Made by a program: the position numbers and the translations under genes. Below the pieces are notes generated by a model that was given only the letters and a program-made list of their open reading frames with translations, had not been told where the DNA came from and did not search any database. A DNA stretch of 64,000 nucleotides, taken from contig BDSL01000018.1 of NCBI GenBank assembly GCA_003116995.1, positions 1,178,001 through 1,242,000 of the forward strand, given 5' to 3'. The DNA is from Yamagishiella unicocca. Lineage: Eukaryota > Chlorophyta > Chlorophyceae > Chlamydomonadales > Volvocaceae. The number at the start of each line of letters is the position of its first letter. Position 1 is the first letter of the stretch. Of the stretch, positions 1-12,191 are shown piece by piece.

Positions 1-265
1 AATTTCGTTTGGTGTATAAGAGGGTCGAGGGGACGAGACGTGCCGGGCGGCCATGGCGTTTGTGCCGCCGGGTGAGGTAAGGGGGCGTATGATGATGGTG
101 GCTGCGATTGGGGTACGCGTGGACCGCCTACACGCCGCACTACTACAGCTTCAGCGGGCCTAGCAGATGGTCTCCCGCGGCAACCCGCCATCAGCCGCAG
201 CGCTGTATTCCTTCGAGCCGCAGCCACCAGCGCAGGCGGAGCCGCAAGAGGCCTCCCCGCCCCAC

Positions 266-3200
266 CTGGGGAAGTTCATCTCCGTGGGGTAGAGGCCGAA
301 TATCTCGCGGGGGCCGCGGATGTAGGCGGCGGGCAGCAGGCAGCTCATGACGGCCGCGAAGGGCATGAGGCCCCAGTTCTGACTGCGGCGCAGCGTGTTG
401 TTGACCACGTCGCCGATGGAGATGGAGTCCGAGACCTTGGCCAGCGCACGCAGCCTAGAGACCGGGTCCGCTGGAGGCGCGCGATGCGGGGGGGTTCGGA
501 GGCACGGGGGGCGGGGGGTTCGGAACAGATGCCGTCATTCGCGGTACTGGAAGGACGGCTCGTCTACCCAGCCAACCCAGCTCTCCCTGTTGTCCTTGAC
601 CGCATCTCCACCCAGCAGGTACCCGACAAAGGATGACCTGCGCACCTGTCCGGAGTCCTACCCAGGCTACCTATTAACCTATCTATCTAGGTACCTAATC
701 CCGTCCAGCGCTCCAACGGCGCTCCGCGCCCTGCCGCACGCACCTGCGATCGTGGGCCTGTGGTTGACGTAGTTCTCCTGCACGAGCAGCGGCACCAGGT
801 CCATGTCCGCGAACACCAGCTCCATGCGGTCGCTGATGGACAGCAGCGCGCAGGAGGGCTCCAGCAGCCGCCGCGCGCACTCGAAGGGGCTCATGTCGGT
901 GTCCTTGCTGGTGCCCATCTTGCCTCGCACCTGCGGAAAACACGGCAAGGCGCGACGCCGCCGCCGCCGCCAAGGTTCTGTCCCAGACGTTTTTTTTTTC
1001 GCGTACATGTGTTGCCCTCGCAACGCCACGGCTCGTGTGTTGTTTGCGAGGGCGACGGTGTGTGCCAGGCGTGGAGTTAGGTGGTTCGTTGGGACTGGGT
1101 CTTGAGGCGCGCTGCGCGCGACGCGACGGTCGCGCGCATATCGCATCTGTCGGTTTGGACCCTCGTCCACCACCACAGCCTTTCGCAGAATCCTGGCTCA
1201 AAAAGCATCGCACAGCAGAGCCTGCTGTCATCACGGTGCACCTTCTTCAAACCTGCAGAAATAAAGCTGAACCCTACCGTGCCGCTGCGCTACAGACGCA
1301 GGCGGCGTGGTTGCGGGGCGCAGTTCTCACCTCGTCGTAAGTGAGGGCCCTCGACCGCAGCCGCACCATCTGCAGCTGGCCGAGGATGAGCCGCAGGTCC
1401 CCGCCCGCGCCCGTCACCAGGGCGTCCATGGTGGCCTGCGCGGGACAACGTGTGTCGGCAGAGCGCGATCGGGCGTGCGAAGGAGAAGAGAGGAGATCGC
1501 CGGGCAGTGGTGCCAAGACAAGGAGAGGATGCGTTTAGGTGGGCTCTGACGTAGACGTAACCTGCGAGAGTGCTCTGGCACCAATTGCCATGACTATGGG
1601 GGCAAGCCCTCCGCGGCACACCTGGTTGACTTGCAGGCCCTCCTTCTGGCAGATCTCGCTCATGCGCTTGGAGATCTGCTGCACGGTGGGCTTGCGGAAC
1701 TCCAGCTCCATGCAGTGGTTGCGCAGGGAGCGCAGCTTCTGGTTGTACTTGTCGTTGCAGATGCAGATGATGGGGATCTTGGAGCGCTTGATGGTGTCCA
1801 TCAGGTCCTGGATGCCGCCGCGGTCACCACCTGACCGGCAGCCGAGGAGCAAGCGAGCGAGGGAGCGCGCGCAAAGCCAGGACCCGCCAAGGCGCAGTCA
1901 CCCGGTGGCAGTATGGGCGGGGATGGGTAATAGGTTTCTACAGTCTACAGAAGGTGTGTGCTGGTGGGTGCAGGAAAGGGACTGAGTGCTTGGAGAGCAC
2001 CCGGCGCTGAGCTGGAGGACGGTTCGGATGTCATTTCGCAGGTCGTGGCGACAAGTGGCTGCACCGCGACACCCACCCGACATGCCGTCCACCTCGTCCA
2101 TGATCAGCAGCTGCTTCCGGACGCCGCCGTGCGAGCCCAGCCCGACCGGGAGCGTTGTGTTGGACACCATCTCCTTGATCACGTTGGACTGCTTGCCCGC
2201 CATGCCGTCTGACACTTTGCCGCTCTTGTTCCGCGTGTCGCTTGCATTCATCTCCACCACCTCGTACCTGCCGAGGCGAGGTTTGGGGTAGGGCAGGGGT
2301 GGCGAGCTCAGCTCGGGTGGGTGGCATAAAGACCACCCCAACCGGTTATCACACGACATAGGTAACCTCGGGGGGTCGCAAGGAAAACCCGTGGGGTTTG
2401 ATAAGAGAATCCGCGAATCCACGGCCGACAAACCGAGGGCGGTGAAGGTGACCCGTGGGGGTGCCGCAGCAAAGGAAGGGGATTGACGTTACATATATGG
2501 TTTTAAACTGCGGGTAGAGGGTTTGGGATGACGAGCGGAGAGGCGAGGTGAGGGTGAGGTGACGGCCGATGCGCTCACCCCGCCTCCCGCGCCATAATGT
2601 GCGCCGCGCTGGTCTTGCCAATGCCGGGCGGGCCGCTCAGCAGCGCCGCCTTCTTGGAGAGGTCCTTGGGCTTGGAGCCGCCGCCCTTGGCCATGGGTGC
2701 CGCGGCGCCGCGGAGGTGGACCTGCGCGGGCCCCGAGCGGAATGGAATGGTGGCGTTGCGTCCAGCCGTTCAGGGCTACAACATAAGGCCCCCACGGTGA
2801 GATGCATAAGTCGTCACCATGGTGCGGCCCCGGCGCCTAAAATCACCCAATCGCTCCGCAACTCGGGACATCCAGCGCGAAATAGCGCATGCATGCATGC
2901 TGCCAGGTGCTGCTGCGCCGACAAGCGAGCTTCGGCACGCCATGCCCATCCTACGGGCCATGTCTATCCTACAGGCCATGCCCATCCTACGGGCCATGTC
3001 TATCCTACAGGCCATGCCCACCCAACACGCCACGTCCATCCTACTCATCCCAGCAGCCCGCGGACCTGCTCCCAGGAGAGCAGCCACTGCTTCAGGTTGG
3101 CAACCAGCGTGTTGTTGCCGACCAGCTCGGCGCTGCTGCGGGGCTTGTACTTGTCCACCCACAGCTGGTTCAGCACGACGCCGCCGGTGCCATTGCCGGC

Positions 3201-6200
3201 GGCATTGGCGCCCAGCGCCGCGTTGGGCGCCGCGGTCCCGCGGGCGGCAGTGGGGCCAGCAGCCGCAGGGCCGCCAGCAGCCGAGCCAAAGAAGTTCGAG
3301 GCTGGGACGCTGGCCGGCCCCGAGGTGCCGCCGGCGGCAGTGCCGTGCTTGGGCTGCGGCGGGGGCTCGTCCTGCGGCGCCAAGGACTCGCTGGCGCGGA
3401 TGAGCGCGAAGAGGCCGTCCTCGTCGATGAGCTTGGTCTTGTGCCCCTTGGCCTGTGCACGCGAGGCAGCAGCAGCAGCAGGAGTGAGGTGCTTTTGTGG
3501 TCCAGCCAGCCTCGCGGTGCGAACCCAACGACGTGACTGACACACGTCCCAACGGCGAAACACGTCAACCCGGCAGGTGTGGGACACATGCCGCGTCGGT
3601 AACAGAGCAGCAGATGACCATCTTCTTCCCAAGGCATGCGCCCCACTCCGCCGCGTGACCGTGAGTCCCTCTCCGCCGCATGACCGTGAGTCCCTCTCCG
3701 CCGCATGACCGTGAGTCCCACTCCGCCGCATGACCGTGAGTCCCACTCCGCCGCATGACCGTGCGGCACCCAAACAAGGCACACACACTCCGGACACGTC
3801 GCCCTTCAACAAGCCTCTTCCGTGCCCGCGCCCCCTTACCGAGCGGTACTTGCTGCGGCCGCAGTTGTGGCCCACCAGCAGGAACGCCGTCTTGCCCGAC
3901 ACGCTCTGCGTGGTCTTGCCGCCGTGCCGCTTGATCAGGTCCTCCGCCTCGGGCCGCATCAAGCTGTCCAGCACGCCGGTGATGACGAACGTGCGACCGG
4001 TGAGGCAGTCGGGGTGGCCGCGAGGCACCTCCTGCGGTTGGCGGTTGGGGCAGGGAGCAAACCGGCGAACGGACGCAGGAGGTGAGGCACTAGGTTCGGC
4101 ATTGCTGCGAGTAAGATACACAGACGGCGATTGATTGACGTAGGAGAAAGGGCATTACTACTGCAGCGGGGTGCATGGAGGAGGGCAGAGACGCAGGATG
4201 TGCTAGATGGAGAGCAACGGGATGTGCGCGCTTCGGACGGCAGTTGTCCCCTGAACCAGGGTGGTGCCATGTCCGGGCCCTGCCCCCCACTTCCTTCCGG
4301 TAATCCAGTTCCTACTCGGTTTAACTTTTCAGTGCCGACCTACGGGTCTCCTCTCGTACCCACCTTCCTCCGGTAGTTCGGCGGCTCCGTCGAGTCGTTA
4401 CCGGCCGCCTCCCCTCCCTCAGGCATGAGGCTGAAGTTGACCTGCTCCTCCGGGGGCAGCTGCTCAATCGCCTTGTTCGTGGCCGCGATGGCCGCCTCGG
4501 CCTTGGGGTCCAAGCTAAAGGACGCGGGCTTCTTGGAAGCGGCGGTCCTTTTCACGCTGGCGGTGGCCGCGGTGGTGGCCGGGGCGGTGGCCGGGGCGGT
4601 GCGAGGCGGCGCCTTTTTGGCGCTTGGTGCCGGCTCCGCTGGCTTGCTGGCAGCCGCCGTGGTGATAATCACCTGCGAGGAGGGAGATGCGGAACTGGTT
4701 GGTTTCACGTGGTATCGATAACAATACCAGGGGCACGCGCAACGGCAAGCGCGCACGAAACCGCGACGCATTGGTATGCAAATTGTGGAAATCTACAAAC
4801 CGCAAGCATTGCAACTCTTGCGAGTGTCATGGGTGCGTGGTTACCCGCTAGGCTGCGGTGCCTTTGAAACGTTATCGATGCTGCCGCCATGCCATCCACC
4901 CAACCTAAGTGCACTCAACCTTGTGAACCCCCAGCCTCATAGCTCCTAACACCACCGACCTTGGGCGTGGCTGACGCGGGCTTTGACGCCGGCGAGCGGG
5001 CGTGCTTGGTGCCCGCCAGCTTGCTGCCCTTGGCCGCCTTGCCACCGCCCTGCTTGCGCTTGCTGCCCTTCTTCCCCTCTTCCTCCTCCTCTTCCTCCTC
5101 CTCGTCATCCTCGCTGGCCATCACGACGTCGTCGCTCTCACTGCTCTGCTCCTCATCGTCGCCCTGCAGGGAAACACGTTGGGAGTTAACCTGCGGGGCC
5201 CGCCAGGAAACCCTAAAAACACCTACAGCAGGTGCATTAGGCGCCCTTCCCTATCCGCGCAGTCACGCCGGGTCATTCCACCAGAATGCGGCCGTCGTGT
5301 AACCGTGCAGCCCCTTCCCGGGGCTTTAAAAGTCATCAGCCCCTCTTCCAGGGTTTCTATGGTCAGGGTGGGCTGAAAGAAGTCCCACCCTTTCCCTAGA
5401 GGCCCCACGAGGTACCTGGAAGTCGTCGTCGTCGTCCTCGGATGTCGACGAGTCCAACACGACGGCGTCATCGTCGTCGTCGTCGCTGATAACACGGCGC
5501 TTCTTGGCCACAGGGCCCCTGCTGCTGCGACGTTCACCAGCGGCAGCAGCAGCGCTGCTGCCGCCGCCTTTGCCCTTAGCACCCCCGCTCGCCGGCGAGG
5601 CCCTGGTGGGACGCAGACACGGAGTTCCACGGGGTTGGGTACACCGGGAGGGTTGAGGTCGCGTACGACAACGGTCGCAGCGTGTAAGGCCCATTATTCG
5701 TACCCAAGGTTCGTACTTTTTCAGACATGCCTTGCCTTACGTGACAAACCCGACGTCGAACATAGGACGAGGCGTACCCCACACCGTTGTACGCTGCCGG
5801 CCTGGCACATTAACGTTTGGGGAGTCTGCGCGGAGTCAACTATGGACCCTTGGGTCGCGTGGGAACGCCATACCGCCACCACGCGGGACGCAGCCGAGGG
5901 ACACCGTTGGCTTCCTCACAAGGGCGCACGAGGCAGAGCAGGGATCAACCCCGCCTGCATGCGTTGCGCGGACCTAGCATCGCGGCAGATGCACAGGACG
6001 CTCCCCCTTTCCTCCGGAACGCACATCGCAGCCTAGTAAGGCGCGGCCAAATCAAGCATGCGCGCCGTATGTAATGGTGCTTCCATGGTGCAGACGTGGT
6101 GCTTTCCAGGCCAGAGCGCCGCACTGCACCGACCGTCCCGGGTAGCTACGCTGCCTCAGCCTGGGTAACACCTGGCACCAGCACTGGTTGCATGGCGCAT

Positions 6201-6791
6201 TCAGTCCTCTGTCGCCGTCCCTACTCCTACCCAGCCCGATTCCCCCTCCCGCAAACACTCGCCCTTTGGTCGCCTTTCGGCCAACGGCCTGCGGTACCAT
6301 GACGACGTCGTCGTCATCATCAAGATCATCGTCCACGATTACTCTGCTTTTCTTGGTGGGCGGTTTGGGCACAACTGCTACTGCATGCGATGTTGGTGGC
6401 TTCGGAGCAGCTGGCTTTGGCTGTGCTGGCTGCTGAGAGGGATCAGGCTTCACCACGTTTGGTGAGGCCCCCGCCGTTGCCCCCGTAGCCGGCTTCTCGG
6501 TCTGCAGCACATGACAGCTGGACGTAAGCCTGCTTGGGTCGATAGACAGGATGAGGGTTTGAAGGAAAGCCTCACCTTGATGCCCGCAGGGGAATCCTTG
6601 CCAAGACCTGTCAATAAGACGTCAAATGTGGTGCCAAAGCCGTTAGCGAAGGCCACCCGTGCACCGCTCCTCGCTGCAACACAACTCGCACCTTTCGGAG
6701 CGTCCGTTCCCGTTTTCTTGAAGAAACTCCTAATATCCTTCACCGGTGCTTTTGTTGGAGTCTTCTGCTCCGGTTTACCCTGATACGGCAA
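266..6791 (-). CDS. RFC1: Replication factor C large subunit (RFC1), 3' end outside window
   Basis: RFC1 is the large subunit of the clamp loader that opens and loads PCNA at primer-template junctions in the nucleus. Exons read on the minus strand: about 6791-6692, 6607-6576, from 6501 (end unresolved), then after an unresolved gap 5602-5416, 5163-4960, 4672-4364, 4031-3840, 3452-3066, 2721-2579, 2267-2077, 1830-1622, 1435-1331, 930-744 and 470-266. The N-terminus has a PIP-box-like DIRSFFKK, followed by acidic runs. The 4031-3840 exon is a BRCT domain (LTGRTFVITGVLDSLMRPEA). The AAA+ core shows Walker A GPPGIGKTS and Walker B MDEVDG, then the lid and the RFC1-specific collar, ending in FP near 266. 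All mapped junctions from 5163 down to 266 are phase-consistent. The start may instead be the ATG at 6842 joined through a tiny intron to GKPEQK. Exons for roughly 5610-6280 and the C-terminal tail were not resolved. Confidence 0.93.
2942..3037. repeat. 18-bp tandem repeat in RFC1 intron
   Basis: Units built on ATCCTACRGGCCATGYC recur every 18 bp (starts near 2948, 2966, 2984 and 3002). They alternate between ACGGG and ACAGG variants, giving a 36-bp higher-order period. The array lies in the intron just downstream of the exon ending at 3066. Confidence 0.85.
3646..3770. repeat. 25-bp tandem repeat, five units, in RFC1 intron
   Basis: CTCCGCCGCATGACCGTGAG begins at 3646, 3671, 3696, 3721 and 3746, an exact 25-bp period with only point differences. 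It sits in the intron between the BRCT exon and the exon starting at 3452. Confidence 0.9.
4327..4351 (-). repeat. Dispersed intronic repeat, family A copy 1
   Basis: Reads TTTCAGTGCCGACCTACGGG on the plus strand. On the RFC1 coding strand it lies a few bases after the 5' splice site at 4363. Near-identical 24-25 bp blocks occur at 32417, 56040 and 60350. Confidence 0.7.
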
Positions 6792-6841
6792 CCAGCTTGT
6801 TACCTGGTGTGGCCCAAGAATTGCTTCCCAAGCGACCTTAC

Positions 6842-7276
6842 CATGGCTGACGCGTCGGCTCTGCGTCGGAGCACGGGATGTGAGTGTCCTTGCTAAGCCT
6901 CAGATGGGGGGCATCGGCATCGGCAGCTTTATGTTAGGTATTGCACTGCGAATTGGCGGGAGCGTCGACTACCTTGCCACACAGCTCTTTGCTGTTGTCC
7001 AGCCTGCTGCTATATAGGTTACTAAAGGCTTATTCAACCTTGCTTGCTAAGTATGGGCGATATGCACCATGAAGACACGGCGAGGGGCACAGCACGCTCG
7101 TCATGCATGCTGAAAATGATGTAGCCCGGCTGGGCCACGAACGCCGTCACAAATATGACACACTTATATGAAATAAGCTTGTAAAGCCCTCCCGACGTTT
7201 TGGTTTGCGAATTTTGAGATGTGCTCTGAGCCTACAGTTTACGGAAGAGTAGAGACGTCAACATCCTAAATTAAAA
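6842..7276. other. Divergent intergenic region RFC1 / PME-1
   Basis: About 435 bp between the start of RFC1 (minus) and PME-1 (plus). It is noticeably more AT-rich than the flanking genes and has no convincing ORF. It presumably holds both promoters. No TATA box or named element is assigned. Confidence 0.5.
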
Positions 7277-10200
7277 ATGGATCAACTTCCCCCAAAATCC
7301 ATCGGTCCCACCGCTGGTGGAGATATCAGGCCTGCAGACCTGTTGCGGAAGAAAGCTATGGGTGTACATGCTGCTGGGGTGCCGGCCCCCCTTGCTCCAC
7401 CGGCTTCTGTCGGTCTCGGAACGCTCGGTGAAGAAGACGAGGGTGGAGGCCCTGACGAGCCGTCAGCAGCCGGCACCATACCTGCGGGTATCTTCGCAGC
7501 ACCAAAGCCGCGCGGTACCGTGTCGCTTGCCAACTGGCAGACGTACTGGGACAAGAAGGTGGAGGTGCATTTGCCCAGCAGGCACGTGCAATTTGGGAGA
7601 TAGCGTTTGGCAGTTTCTGGGGCTGTGGCACGCGGGTCTGAGGGTAATATAGGGTTCGTGTTGAGTGTGGGTACCGATGATGGTGATTTTCTGCGTAGTT
7701 TTTGACGGGATTTGGGGGGCTTGAGGGGAGGGGCGCTCTCAGCTTATGTGTAATAGTGCACGCGTCAACACCTGCCCAGCCGGTTTAGCTGTAGCAAGCA
7801 TTGCCCTTCGACAGGCAAAGGCCTGTGCCCGAGCCCCCAGCACGGGCGGAGCGCAACGTTCGCATCAACCAATGTAGTACCCGCAACAACTCACCCATCA
7901 CCAATATATCGATGGCCCCCAACTCGACGCTGCTCGACGTACGGCAATACGGGTCCTGCAGGGGCGGTACGTTCAACGTGTACGTGGCGGGCCAAGAAGG
8001 GCCGGTGGTGATGTGCATACACGGAGGCGGCTACACCGGCCTCACTTGGTCGTTGGTGGCGCGGCGCCTGAAAGACAAGTACGTGGAACGAGCTGCGACG
8101 GACCCACCGAGCAGCAACACGCCTGGCAGGCCGAGGAGTACCCAGCTGAAATCAACCAGGCCTTGCTTGCACGCCTTGTTTGAGGCACGCCTTGTTTGAG
8201 GCACGCCTCCAATACACGCCGCGGCCGCGGAACGCAGCCAGGCCACTAGGCTGCATCTCACGAACACCGTCGATACCGGAGCAGCTGTGTGCCGTGCATG
8301 GCACTGCGCGGATCTGCACTGCCCGCTCCTCTTCCTGCTGAAGCCCCGGGTGCCGAAGCCGAACTCCGCGGTTCCCCACTCCCCCTTCCTGCGCTCGGGC
8401 GCCAACAGGTATCGAGTAGTGGCTCCCGACATGCGCGGTCACGGACTGACAAGCACCGAGCAGGACACTGACTTCTCTAAGCAGGTGTGCTGGCGGTCCG
8501 CCGCGGAGGAGGCAGCGTGCGGCGGTATGGCTTGATGTGCAGCCCCTGCCTCCACTTCATCACGGCCATGATCTCAGGCCTACTTAAACCCTACTGCAAC
8601 AATCGTATCCTACTTAAGCCACCGGAAGCCCCGCATGGATGCGGGATAGTGGGAAGTAATTGAAGCGACTCGGGACGTTGGGTGCGGCAGCTTGGCTGCT
8701 CACCAACTGCTGCCGTCACTGCTGTCCACCACTTGCGCTTGTTTGCTGCAATACTCGGTGGCCTCCTCCCAACAGGCGATGTCGGAGGACATCATCGCCA
8801 TCTGGGACCACATGTTTGGCAGCGGAGGGGGCGGCGACAGCGGTGGAACACCGGCGGCGGCGACCGCCAGCCCTGCTGCCGCACCCGACAGTGCCGCGCA
8901 GGCCGCCGTCCCGAGCGGCAGTGCTGCGGAGGACGCTGGTCGCACAGCCGCTGCCTCGCCGACTTCCGCTACCCCCTCGCCACAGCAGGCGTCGGCAGCT
9001 GCGGACGGTCCTCCCGCCGGCATCCTCGTTGGACACAGCATGGGCGGCGGGCTGGCGGTTTGGGCAGCTGCCACGAAACGCATCCGGCGGCTTGAGGGTG
9101 TGGTCGTCATTGATGTGGTGGAGGGCACCGCGCTAGGTGAGCAACGCAACGCAACCCAGGGCACCCCGCCTGAACGATACGGTGACTGCTGGCTGGCGCT
9201 CGGGTATGGGAGCGTGGCAGCGAAGTCGTTGGCATCGACGCCCGGCTCGAAAACTCGTGTGATGGGAAGGGATGCGGTGACACGTGTCTGTGCTGTCGTC
9301 GGGTCATTGCCGCATACGGCCTCATACGGCATCCTTATTCGATGCCTGCGACGTGGCTGCGCAACGCCCATGGCCGTAGGTTTGCGCGGGTGTGCTGGCC
9401 AGGTGTACCACGTGTCCTCCCCCCTCCCTCTGCCCCTGCTTCGCAGCGGCCCTGCCGCACATGATGAACGTGCTGGCGGGGAGGCCCTCGTCCTTCGGCT
9501 CGCTGCAGGAGGCCGTCACGTGGGCGGTGCGCAGCGGCAACTCGCGCAACAAGGAGGCCGCCTCGGTCTCCATGCCCAGTCAGTTGTTGCAGCGGCCGGT
9601 GAGCGACGCGGACCCGGCGGCAGCGCCCAGCGGTCCGTGGATTTGGCGCACGCCCCTGGAGCTAAGCCGGCCCTACTGGGAGGGATGGTACTCCGGGCTG
9701 TCGGAGGCGTTTCTGCAGGTGAGCCCGTCCGGCCTATGCGGCTCTGGAGTTGTGGCCAACTCCTTGTTTTCCTGGCACGCCAGCTGGGTGCTGGTGCTTT
9801 CGCGGTGGTGTGAAAAGGTGGTTTGGAGGTATCCAGGTGACAGCGGTGTGAAGCGGACCGCATTATCACACTCGCGCTGCCGGATGTTCCGTTTCGCTCT
9901 CCTGTGCCTGGCGGACGAAAGGGGATTTTCAGGATGCCTCGTCTCCATGCTGCAACGCGACCTGCTTGCATGGGTCCTCGGCCCCCAGCCCTTTACCTCC
10001 CTCACACCGTACAGCTGTCCGGCTTCGTTTCCGGGTCGACATGCTGAGCAACCCACCCCGCGCCCCAGTTCTCGGTACTAGCACGTCGATGCTCCGGCCC
10101 ACCCTGCTCCCCTGTCCCTTCACGCCGCAGTTGTCCTGCCCGAAGGCGTTGCTGCTGGCCGGCACCGACCGCCTGGACCGGTCGCTCACCATTGGCCAGA

Positions 10201-10427
10201 TGCAGGGCAAGTTCCAGCTCATCCTCATGCCCACCGCAGGGCATGCAATCCATGAGGATGAGCCGGACCGCGCCGCGGAGCACCTGCTGGGCTTCCTGCG
10301 CCGGTTCAGGGTCGGAGAGCCGCCCCTGCAGTTCCCCCGCGCGCCAACTGGCACACGGCCGGCCCTACCCGTGGTGGCCGGGCCCGTGGTGGGGCCTCCG
10401 GCTGTTCCTCCCGCAGGGACACGCTGA
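7277..10427 (+). CDS. PPME1: Protein phosphatase methylesterase 1 (PME-1)
   Basis: PME-1 is the alpha/beta hydrolase that removes the C-terminal methyl ester from the PP2A catalytic subunit. Exons: 7277 to about 7570, about 7910-8078, 8409-8484, 8776-9136, 9447-9718 and 10131-10427; all junctions after exon 2 are phase-consistent. Visible signatures are the oxyanion-hole HGGGY, VVAPDMRGHGLT, the nucleophile elbow GHSMGG (catalytic Ser), IDVVEGTAL, the acid in LLLAGTDRLD, LTIGQMQGKFQ and the catalytic His in AGHAIHED. A low-complexity Ala/Gly/Ser/Pro stretch of about 65 residues is inserted before ILVGHSMGG. The exon 1/exon 2 boundary is unresolved because candidate splice phases did not match. 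A TGTAA signal lies downstream at 10819. Confidence 0.93.
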
Positions 10428-11511
10428 CCAAGGACTGTGGGTCACTTAACGAGTCGGAGTACGCGGTGACGATTGGAAGAAGGGGGTTTCAAGGCGTCGA
10501 GGGGAGTGGCAGAGTGAAGGTTGAAGGCGCGCGTCTAGGCTGCACCCGTGGGCCCTCCATAGCCGGGCGTAAGATGCTCCTCGTGGATGGATTATCGGGG
10601 TGGGCTCGAACGACGTAGCATTGGCGATCGGGGCATAAGTTTCAGCACTTATTTGTGCGGCATACGGTTGTCGGGAGATCGGGACTTGAAGCATGGCAGG
10701 ATGAGCGCACGGTAGTTGTGCTGGGTGGTAGTTGTGTTCGGCTGAGGTGTGCCCAGTGCATTAGAGGAGCCGCTTCTGTGTTTCACCGCTCACGGCCCCT
10801 CGTGGTGCTGTGTTACGCTGTAAATAGAAGTGAGGAGTGGCCCTTGCCTAGCCAGTGGCCACCAAACGCCACCGGCATGTACCATAAGAGGCTTCTGAAT
10901 ACGCCGTGTGCAGAGACACGTATAGCCCATGCTTCCCCGAGCTGGGTTCCGTGGATCACACCACGACCACAGTCGTGATCACCAGTGGCGATTTCGAAAG
11001 CCTTGCTTGCTGCCTCGCTATTGGATTCAGTTCACTTGTGCCACCACTGGCCGCGGCCTGCCTCTCGGAACCCCATACTGTAAAGCTCCGCTTCCACGTT
11101 CATGCCGTTGCAGACATAAAAACCACTAATACGTATCAATATGATGGGCAGTCAACGTTTACGGTCGTCATACGCACTTTGCTGACTACAGGCCAGCGGG
11201 GACGAGGTTCGGAGACCCAGAGGGCCGCGAAGACCCACAGCGCCACCAGGCGAAACCGTCAGCTCCATGGCGGTATGGCCTGTGACAACATGGTCTGTAA
11301 AATAGGCAGACGCAACCTCCAGAGCCGTTGGTCATTCCTCACTTGTACGGCATGTCCGCATGGGCTTCCGCTGGGTCCTTAAAAGTCCTCCTACTACACC
11401 AGAATTCTACTTTATTTAGCTTATTTCTCATTACCTCGGTCACCCACATAACTCACTCCCGGCATATTACGTGCTTTACCGAAACGCTGAACGTCGCCTG
11501 ACTACTGAAGC
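10428..11511. other. PME-1 3' UTR and intergenic region
   Basis: No ORF with recognisable domains. It contains a probable PME-1 polyadenylation signal (10819-10823). From about 11000 the sequence becomes AT-richer towards the next gene and probably includes that gene's promoter. Confidence 0.5.
10819..10823 (+). terminator. TGTAA polyadenylation signal for PME-1
   Basis: TGTAA is the standard volvocine polyadenylation signal. This one lies about 390 bp after the PME-1 stop codon, in a gene-free stretch. Confidence 0.5.
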
Positions 11512-12191
11512 ATGGCAAAGCAGCTGAACGCTTTCGCTCCAGAGTTCATCCCCCGGTCTGAGACCTCGGGCACAGGCCACTACTACTATGGTCACAACAG
11601 CTTCTATGCCATCGCGGATCCTGCCTTTGAGGTGCGCTACTTCGTCCCTTCTGAGATGACGTGGAAACGTTTCGTAGTTCTTTAGTTCCAAACTGTGTAT
11701 AATCATGATATTCCTAAGCAACAAACTGTACGTTCGCGACGTCTCTTTGACCCTCGCCACCTGCGCTTTCCTCGAAATGCGCAGGAAGCTGTAACTTCTG
11801 AGGAACTCGAGGAGCTTGAGGCCTGCGAGGACTGGGTCCGGACCATGGCCGAACTTGATGAAATGGAGCGCGAGCATCTCATAGCTACTGCTCTCTCGTA
11901 AGTGGACTTCTGGCTGGAGTTGACATCTCGAAACCCTTGTTCGGTCAGGACTGCCAAGTAGCTAGAGATTGCGAGCGATCATCACTAGCGTCTGTTCTCC
12001 TTTGCATTATGTGCATCAAAGAACGCTCTGAACAACCTCTTCATAATAGCTGTTGCTACCCCCGGTCTCGTATGTTGCGCAGGGAAGCCGAACCGTCTCA
12101 AATCCTGGCGGTGGAGATGCGCGCTCTTGCAATGGACACAGCGGCTAGCGGAAAGCGCAAGCCTGACTCCAAGCGCAAGGGCAAGCACTGA
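11512..12191 (+). CDS. Small PAM2-motif protein (predicted PABP-binding), 113 aa
   Basis: Three exons, 11512-11631, 11785-11897 and 12083-12191, join in phase to give 113 residues. The second intron has a strong GTAAGT donor and a GCGCAG acceptor. Residues 3-15 read KQLNAFAPEFIPR, matching the PAM2 consensus (LNxxAxxFxP) that binds the MLLE domain of poly(A)-binding protein. Next come a Tyr/His-rich patch (GHYYYGHNSFY), an acidic helical segment (EELEELEACEDWVRTMAELD) and a very basic tail (GKRKPDSKRKGKH). The layout recalls plant ERD15/CID-type small PAM2 proteins, but no other domain is recognised. A role in mRNA translation or stability is inferred from the motif alone. Codon use is less GC-biased than in neighbouring genes. 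Confidence 0.8.
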
